A stretch of DNA of 64,000 bases from Lampris incognitus (lineage: Eukaryota; Chordata; Actinopteri; Lampriformes; Lampridae): positions 149,515,901 through 149,579,900 of the forward strand of contig NC_079211.1 of assembly GCF_029633865.1 (NCBI RefSeq). Direction: 5' to 3'. A program made the translations under genes and the position numbers. The notes under the pieces are model-generated. The model saw only the letters and a list, made by a program, of their open reading frames with translations. It ran no database searches and was not told where the DNA came from. Positions 58,301-64,000 of the stretch are shown here, piece by piece; position 1 is the first letter of the stretch, and the number at the start of each line of letters is the position of its first letter.

Positions 58301-61300
58301 ATTGTATCCAGCCAATTACCCCACTCTTACGAGCCACCCCAGTCGCTGCTCCACCCCCTCTGCCAATCCAGGGAAGGCTGCGGACTACCACATGCCTCCT
58401 CCGATAGCTGCGGAGTCGCCAGCTGCTTCTTTTCACCTGACAGTGAGGAGTTTCACCAGGGGGACGTAGCGCGTGAGAGGATCACGCTATTCCCCCCAGT
58501 TCCCCCTCCCCCCTGAACAGGCGCCCCGACCGACCAGAGGAGGCACTAGTGCAGCGATCAGGACACACACCCACATCCGGCTTCCCACCCGCAGACACGG
58601 CCAATTGTCTGTAGGGATGCCTGACCATGCCGGAGAATTCGACGGGTAACACAGGGATTCGAACTGGCGATCCCTGTGTTGATGGGCAACGGAGTAGACC
58701 GCCACGCTACCTGGACGCCTCAGATTAATTGACATTTGTTGTAGATGTACGGCGAACATTAGCGAACATACAACTGATGCATTATTTAAACATTTACTGT
58801 GGAGAAGCTTCACTGGACCCACTGGTCGACTCTTTAAAATCATGTTAATTCAAAGTTGTTATGAATGTGGCTCACCTGTTGTCTGTCTCTGATGACACAT
58901 TCTCTGTCCCAGCGCTGCTGCTCCTGTTTCAGTTTGGTGTGAAGTCTCTGAACGCCATCCCCCTCCTCTCTCTTCCTCTCCATAGACTTCTTCTCCGCCT
59001 CCTCTCTCCTCCTGCTGATGCTTTTCAGCCTCTCCTGCTCCTGGACGGCACGGAAAACAAAATGACTTCCCTTGAGTCATCATTGGTTAAGTGACTGGAG
59101 ACTTGGATAGAGACGGTCAGTCAGACGTCTTTGATTTAAAGGTTTTGATTTCTTGACGATTTTAGTTTTGTTGACTGAAATTTGAATAAAATCTCCTCAG
59201 ATTTAATGTCCACAAACTGCCCATCTATGTTATGTGAAATTGCAGATAATCTAGACTATTATAATACTACTACTACTACTACTACTACTATTCAGTCATT
59301 CATCTTCAGCCGCTTCTCCGGGGTCGGATCGCAGTGGCAGCAAGCTAAGTAGGGCACTCCAGACGTCCCTCTCCCCAGTAACGCCCTCCAGCTCCTCCTG
59401 GGGGATCCCAAGGCGTTCCCAGGCCAGATTGGACATTTAGTCCCTCCAGTGAGTTCTGGGTCTACCCTGGGGTCTCCTCCCAGTTGGCTGTGCCTGGTAA
59501 ACCTCCAAAGGAAGGCGCCCAGGAGGCGTCCTAATCAGATGCCCGAACCATCTCAACTGGCTCCTTTCGATGCGAAGGAGCAGCGGCTCTACTCTGAGCC
59601 CAGACACCCTACGGAGGAAACTAATTTCAGCCACTTGTATCCACGATCTCACCCTTTTGGTCACTACCCAAAGCTCATGACCATAGGTGAGGGTTGGAAC
59701 GAAGACTGACTGGTAAATTGAGAGCTTTGCCTTCCGGCTCAGCTCCCTCTTCACCACAACGGTCCGGTACAATGTCCACATTACTGCTGATGCTGCACCA
59801 ATCCACCTGTCAATCTCCCGCTCCATCCTACCCTCACTCGTGAACAAGACCCCGAGATACTTGAACTCCTTCACTTGAGGCAAACTACTACTACTAATAA
59901 TAGTACTATTGTGTACATTAGGATTCATCGCCTTATGTGTGTACCTGGTTATTTTGAATGGGAGCGATGGTGCAGAGTTGTGGTCGCTCTCCTTCAAGAA
60001 GAAGAAGCTTCTGGACTTCATAGCAGCTGTCCTGCAGGGTGATAGCAGCCTGCAAAACACCAGAAACAGACAGCTGATCACAATACACATCTGTATGAAG
60101 TCCATAATATGCTGTATTTCATTCTTGTTGGAAAATCAAAGTTTCTTTTTTTTTTTTGTGTGGATTCCCCCCCCCCCCTTTTTTTCTCTCCCAATTGTAT
60201 CCGGCCAATTACCCCACTCTTCCAAGGGGTCCCGGTCGCTGCTGCACCCCCTCTGCCGATCCAGGGAGGGCTGCAGACTACCACATGCCTCCTCCGATAC
60301 ACATGGAGTCGCCAGCCGCTTCTTTTCACCTGACAGTGAGGAGTTTCACGAGGGGGATGTAGCGCATGGGAGGATCACACTATTCCTCCCAGTTCCCATT
60401 CCCCCCCGAACAGGAGCCCTCACTGACCAGAGGAGGTGCTAGTGCAGCGACTAGGACAAACACCCACATCCGGCTTTCCACCCACAGACATGGCCAATTC
60501 TGTCTGTAGGGATGCCATATGGCGGTAACATGGGGATTCAAACTGGCGATCCCTGTGTTGGTAGGTAACAGAATAGACCGCTATGCTACCCGGACACCCC
60601 AGAATATCAAAGTTTCTGTGAAACATTTCCCCAACCCCAATGTTACTCGGATACAGTTGTCTGACATCACAGAAAGGCTTGCTTTTAATTTTATACAGGC
60701 GATTTGGTTACTGGACCAGTATCTTTGCCAATTTTCAAATTTTGTAGCTTGTGTAGCTAACATTAGCATGGTCCATGCAAACATCTTCTTTTGTAATTAT
60801 CCACGGTTGGGCTCGCTTTAAGCAACCTGCTGTTCTGGAAGACTTTGAATTTGGAGGTCTGAAATTTCAAATAGGAAATCCAAACGTCTCCAAGTTAAAT
60901 GGAATGCAGCACTCGGACCAGAGTTAAAGTAACTAATCACTAGACCATTTCAGTGAATTTGCTGACATTTGCACGCCAAAAACCATGTACTACTACTACT
61001 TCTACTTTCAGCTGTTCCTGTTAGGGGGCGCCACAGCAGATCATCTGTTTCCATCTCTTCCTGTCATCTACAGCTTCCTCTGTCACACCAGCCACCTGCA
61101 TGTCCTCCCTCATCACATCCATAAACCTCCTCTTTGGCTTTCCTCTTTTCCTCTTCCCTGGCAGCGCCATATTAACCCAGCCCCTGAGGATGCACAAGCC
61201 AGTGCATTCTCAGTGCTGGTCCCAAACCCGGATAAATGGGGAGGGTTGTGCCAGGAAGGGCATCCGGTGTAAAATCTTCCCCAAATCAAATATGTGGATC

Positions 61301-62864
61301 ATAAAACAAATTTCCACACCGGATCGGTCGAGGCCTGGGTTACCAACGTTAAAAACCATGTAAAGGTTAAAAATAGGGCTGCCCCGACCAAAGATTTTAT
61401 CAGTGGACAAGTAATTGTTAGTTCAAGCCATTAGTCAACTAGTCGGTGCACATTTAGGGTTAATACTCCTGTCTGTACCCCTGACCGAGGCATGGCAAGA
61501 TGAACTGGAGTTGGTCCTCGGGCGCTGCACAGCAGCTGCCCATTGTTCCTAGCTACACAGCTAGAATGGGTTAGATGCAGAGGAAAGATTTCCCCACGGG
61601 GATTAATAGAGTAATAAAAATAAAATTAAAATAAAAAAAGTTTTATATTAATATTAATTAAAATTTTTATTAAAAAATGTTTTTAGGGTATCAGAAAATG
61701 GCTTGAGTACTGGGGCTGAGAAAGAATATTTTAACATTGTTAACACTGTGCTACATCAGATAAATACAAAAATGCAACAAGGAGCATTTAAATTATAAAT
61801 AAAAATATGAAATAAATATATATTATAAATAAATAAAAATTAATACATATAAATTATAATAAATCTATATAAATAAAAATATTATAAATAAACAAATACT
61901 ATAAATATTAAAATATAAATTGGACAGGTACAATTGGGGAGGAAAAAAATATATAATCCAGTGATTCAAGTAAATTCTTTTGAGTCTCATCATTACTTGA
62001 ATCACTGGATTATTTTGCTCCTTATTTGTTGAGCACTTTCCCCTATATATATAATTTTTACAAAGGCAAGCATGAAGCGAGCTGCATGTTAACCACACCG
62101 GCAAAAGAGGTGATGAGTAATGATTCTGAATATGTCAGAACCAGCAAACAACTTTATAAAACAAATGATAAATAAAACAGCCTTTTAAAACCCCACAATT
62201 TGGATTTTCTCTCTGACATAGTCTAATAACCGCAGGGATCAGCCATGTACACGTGAATGTCTCTTCACTGACTGACTGAGTGTTGCCACTTCCTGTCTGT
62301 CGTTTCAGATTAAAAGCCCTCGTACCTTTCATACAGTTTTTTTTTTCTGCGACTAAGTGACCAATGAAACCTTGGCTGACTGAGACTCCTCTCATTGACT
62401 AACGTTTGGTCGACTATTTGCGGGCCGCCCAAGTTAAAAACATGTCAGTCAGGCTGGTCTTGGTACTGTGTGGTGTTGGCATAACAGGATAAACACAGCT
62501 GCAGGTAACAACATTAATAATGGCACTGTTTGATTTAGATGTGCCAGCACATTTATCAGCATCGACAGACAGACACACAGACAGAGCCAGCACTAACAAC
62601 TGTCAATAGTACTGGTCCATGCTGGTTCTTTGGTGCACCTACGTCCAACACAGCCATTTTTAATGTTATTAGCTGTTGACCTCGGACCAGAGGCAGAGCG
62701 TTGTGTCATTTCCCCTGTGTCTCTGACTGGACCGGCAAATCCATCCATTATCCAAACAGCTTATCCTGCTGTCAGGGTCGCGGGGATGCTGGAGCCTATT
62801 CCAGCAGTCATTGGGTGGCAGGGGGGGAGACACCCTGGACAGGCTGCCAGGCCATCACACAGGG

Positions 62865-62897
<33 letters not shown>

Positions 62898-63773
62898 TCA
62901 CCCCTAGGGACAATTTAGTATGGCCGATTCACCTGACCTACATGTCTTTGGACTGTGGGAGGAAACCGCAGCACCTGGAGGAAACTCACGCAGACACGGG
63001 GAGAACATGCAAACTCCACCCACAGGACGACCCCCACGGTTGGACTACCCTGGGGCTCAAACCCAGAACCTTCTTGCTATGAGGCGACCGTGCTAAGCAC
63101 TGCACCGCCTTGCTGCCCACTATCTATGTTATGTAACTTAAAAATAGTAACATCTGACAATTTTTGCCTCTTTTTAGGTGGCAGGAGTGAAAAGTAGACA
63201 TCCTCCATATTTGTTGTGTTATGGTTTCAAAATGAGGGAGACAGTTGGAGAACAATGAGATATAAAATACTATGTAGGCTCTACAGGATGATTTCTTTTC
63301 CTGGGCAACTGTCATGGTTTTTTCCAAATGATGTACAGATTTCCAGGCATTCCATTATCTCAAACGGCTTGACAAATTATGTATATAGCTGCCGTACATG
63401 GAGAAAAATCACCCCGGTGGAGCATAGGTTTGGGCTAAGCCCCGAATGTTTACAGTGTCTGGCTCCGCCCCTGCCTTGGACACTACTGACGGGACTTTTG
63501 TGTCCTTGCTCACCTGCAGACTGTAGAGCAGCTGGGTCAGACTCTGGACGCCCTCTGCCACCTACAGGAGACTGTGTTATTGCAGGAGAACAGTAATGGA
63601 CTGTATGTACACCTTTACCCATCAACATGCATCATTCATAAGGAACTATGGCTGCTGAACCTTTAACTGCGTCCCATTGAGGTCTCCTCTCCTCGGCTCT
63701 CCTGCGGGGCTCCACAGCAACCCGTCTTGCCCCGCCCACTCGTCTGATACCAGAGAGGTGGAGCTCACACTGA
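53581..63773 (-). CDS. Lbc-type Rho guanine nucleotide exchange factor, C-terminal part (ARHGEF18/ARHGEF2/AKAP13 group)
   Basis: Exons on the minus strand: a weak candidate 63668-63773, then 63514-63561, 59945-60049, 58876-59040, 57870-58121, 56051-56435 and 53581-53771 (stop). The last six are in phase and give 381 residues plus stop. The order is VAEGVQSLTQLLYSLQ then AAITLQDSCYEVQKLL, a charged coiled coil (SISRRREEAEKKSMERKREE, RLEEERRCH-type region, EREKEKVEAQQRLFQNWR), SSLPVLIPLDGYQ, a His-rich disordered stretch, and GEENIVYL at the end. LTQLLYSLQ plus a long C-terminal coiled coil is typical of Lbc-family RhoGEFs, which activate RhoA at junctions or microtubules. The catalytic DH-PH domains must lie right of the window. 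Which paralogue is uncertain; ARHGEF18 is my best guess. Confidence 0.65.
54637..55020 (+). mobile_element. SINE family A, full-length copy in RhoGEF intron
   Basis: GGTGGCATGGTGGCACAGTGG head, GGGTTCGAGCCC B-box, ACATGTAGGTCAGGTGACTC, (GT)n 54852-54893, GGCCCTGTGTGATGG, GGATAAGTGGTTCGGATGAT. Confidence 0.9.
55133..55530 (-). mobile_element. SINE family A, full-length copy, inverted to the previous one
   Basis: CATTATCCGAACCGCTTATC, (AC)n 55268-55306, ACAATTTAGTATGGCCGAGT, ACATGTCTTTGGACTGTGGG, and head complement CTTCTTGCTGTGAGGCGACC. It faces the copy at 54637-55020 across about 110 bp. Confidence 0.9.
56051..56435 (-). CDS. RhoGEF exon: His-rich low-complexity tail
   Basis: 385 nt, LSGHNRSGSLGGDCSVYE, LPSHHHHLLHINNQHQ, NSLNTLLNQAHSKQPP, to QPRRTNS, acceptor CTCTTTCAG, donor GTGAGT, phase 1. 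Confidence 0.8.
57358..57735 (-). mobile_element. SINE family A, full-length copy
   Basis: CATCCATTATCCAAACTGCT, ACACCCTGGACAGACC, a short (CA)n, ACATGTCTTTGGACTGTGGG, GAGGCGACCGTGCTAACCAC. Next to (TA)n 57739-57770. Confidence 0.88.
57870..58121 (-). CDS. RhoGEF exon: coiled coil part 2
   Basis: 252 nt, SEQESLLEERERRCHLEAER to SSLPVLIPLDGYQ, donor GTAGGA. The acceptor TTTTCTCCAG-like TCTCCAAG at 58122 is chosen because it keeps phase 0 with the preceding exon. An AG further upstream (CATGCCCAG) would break it. Confidence 0.8.
58265..58725 (-). mobile_element. SINE family B, full-length copy
   Basis: CCCAATTGTATCCAGCCAAT, GCTGCGGACTACCACATGCC, TTTCACCAGGGGGACGTAGC, head complement GTAGACCGCCACGCTACCTG. 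RhoGEF intron. Confidence 0.88.
58876..59040 (-). CDS. RhoGEF exon: coiled coil part 1
   Basis: 165 nt between GCCGTCCAG and GTGAGC, EQERLKSISRRREEAEKK to RECVIRDRQQ. Charged heptad-like sequence. Confidence 0.8.
59270..59880 (-). pseudogene. LINE 3' fragment, same family as 23.1 and 29.1 kb
   Basis: (CTA)n and CATTCATCTTCAGCCGCTTC at the 3' end. The minus strand encodes LPQVKEFKYLGVLFTSEGRM, RELSRKAKLSIYQSVFVPTL, WVVTKRVRSWIQVAEISFLR, LRWFGHLIRTPPGRLPLEV and QPTGRRPQGRPRTHWRD. Lies in the RhoGEF intron just after exon 59945-60049. Confidence 0.82.
59945..60049 (-). CDS. RhoGEF exon: AAITLQDSCYEVQKLL..
   Basis: 105 nt between GTTTTGCAG and GTACAC, 35 codons ending IAPIQNNQ, phase 0. Confidence 0.75.
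60150..60605 (-). mobile_element. SINE family B, full-length copy
   Basis: CCAATTGTATCCGGCCAATT, GGGAGGGCTGCAGACTACCA, and head complement GAATAGACCGCTATGCTACC. RhoGEF intron. Confidence 0.88.
60985..61320 (-). mobile_element. RTE-like LINE 3' fragments
   Basis: (TAC)n at 60987-61002, CAGCTGTTCCTGTTAGGGGG, CACCAGCCACCTGCATGTCC, then a second repeat piece with TGGTCCCAAACCCGGATAAA and GGAAGGGCATCCGG. Confidence 0.8.
61374..62432. mobile_element. hAT-like DNA transposon with 8-bp target duplication
   Basis: Left end TAGGGCTGCCCCGACC. The right end reads in complement TTGGGCGGCCCGC. GTTAAAAA occurs exactly before (61366-61373) and after (62433-62440) the element. An 8-bp duplication is the hAT signature. 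1059 bp with no transposase. A SINE C fragment (61455-61617) sits inside. Confidence 0.75.
61455..61617 (+). mobile_element. SINE family C, 3' part, nested in the hAT-like element
   Basis: GGGTTAATACTCCTGTCTGT to TTTCCCCACGGGGATTAATA, nearly identical to the copy at 7586-7746. Followed by AT-rich sequence. Confidence 0.8.
62740..63115 (-). mobile_element. SINE family A, full-length copy
   Basis: CATCCATTATCCAAACAGCT, GACACCCTGGACAGGC, (CA)n 62869-62895, ACATGTCTTTGGACTGTGGG, CTTGCTATGAGGCGACCGTG. RhoGEF intron. Confidence 0.88.
63514..63561 (-). CDS. RhoGEF exon: VAEGVQSLTQLLYSLQ
   Basis: 48 nt between CTCCTGTAG and GTGAGC, phase 0 at both ends. It encodes the LTQLLYSLQ motif. Confidence 0.75.
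63668..63773 (-). CDS. RhoGEF possible upstream exon (weak)
   Basis: After GAGCACAG the frame QCELHLSGIRRVGG..PRRRAEERRPQWDA runs 106 nt and ends in phase with the next exon at GCA/GTTAAAG, a weak donor. Another frame (SVSSTSLVSDEWAGQDG) is also open. The call rests on phase only. Confidence 0.3.
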
Positions 63774-64000
63774 CTGTGCTCAGATAATCCGCTATTAAAA
63801 AAATAAAAGAGGAAGCGTAAGAAAATGACTTCCAGCTCTGACATACAGTAAGTGAAGTAAATGTTAAATAGATAGTTTAGCAAAGTGATTAGTCAATGAC
63901 TCCGTAAGAAAAGAATAAGTAAACAGTCAACTTGGCAACTGGACAGTGGTCAGTCAGTGCGTTTATATGCACAGTTAAGGTGAGCTACGGTTACAGCTCG

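Overview
This window is nuclear DNA from a teleost fish. Spliced vertebrate genes with GT-AG introns lie among dense fish-type repeats: Tc1/mariner and hAT-like DNA transposons, L2-, Rex1/CR1- and RTE-like LINEs, several tRNA-derived SINE families, long CA/GT arrays and minisatellites. The gene order myl7 - gck - ykt6 matches the human block MYL7 - GCK - YKT6 on 7p13, which supports the gene calls. The species cannot be named from this sequence.

Layout. Positions 1-416 (minus) hold the 5' end of myl7, the atrial/cardiac myosin regulatory light chain. Its start codon sits alone in one exon, and a promoter-like region lies at about 420-700. Positions 4518-20928 (minus) hold a complete ten-exon glucokinase gene (gck, 465 codons). 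Its introns are full of SINEs, a short element with CCCAGATAGC ends, hairpin elements, a telomere-like minisatellite and a LINE. Positions 21-34 kb are an intergenic repeat graveyard: an L2 copy with an inverted duplication, a Rex1/CR1-like LINE, a rearranged LINE/SINE chimera and AT-rich triplicated repeats. Positions 35896-38180 (plus) hold a complete seven-coding-exon ykt6 gene (198 codons), with a probable 5' non-coding exon near 34.4-34.6 kb and a 3' UTR of about 2 kb. Positions 40699-42266 hold a Tc1-family transposon with identical terminal repeats and an almost intact transposase. Positions 44.4-46.36 kb hold an uncharacterised inverted-repeat element; a deleted relative lies in gck intron 7. 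At 48.6-49.6 kb there is an RTE-like reverse transcriptase relic, followed by two minisatellites (49.7-50.6 and 52.0-52.55 kb). From 53581 rightwards (minus) runs the 3' part of a Rho guanine nucleotide exchange factor of the Lbc type. Its upstream exons lie beyond the window, and its introns carry more SINEs, LINEs and an hAT-like element.

The cellular genes are functionally unrelated (cardiac contraction, glucose phosphorylation, vesicle fusion, Rho signalling). They are neighbours by ancestry, not an operon. The less ordinary content is in the repeats: a two-exon reading frame inside the 44.4-46.4 kb element, a LINE/SINE insertion with a 5' inversion inside one 12-bp direct repeat, SINEs that share one tRNA-like head but have different bodies, and several large hairpins.
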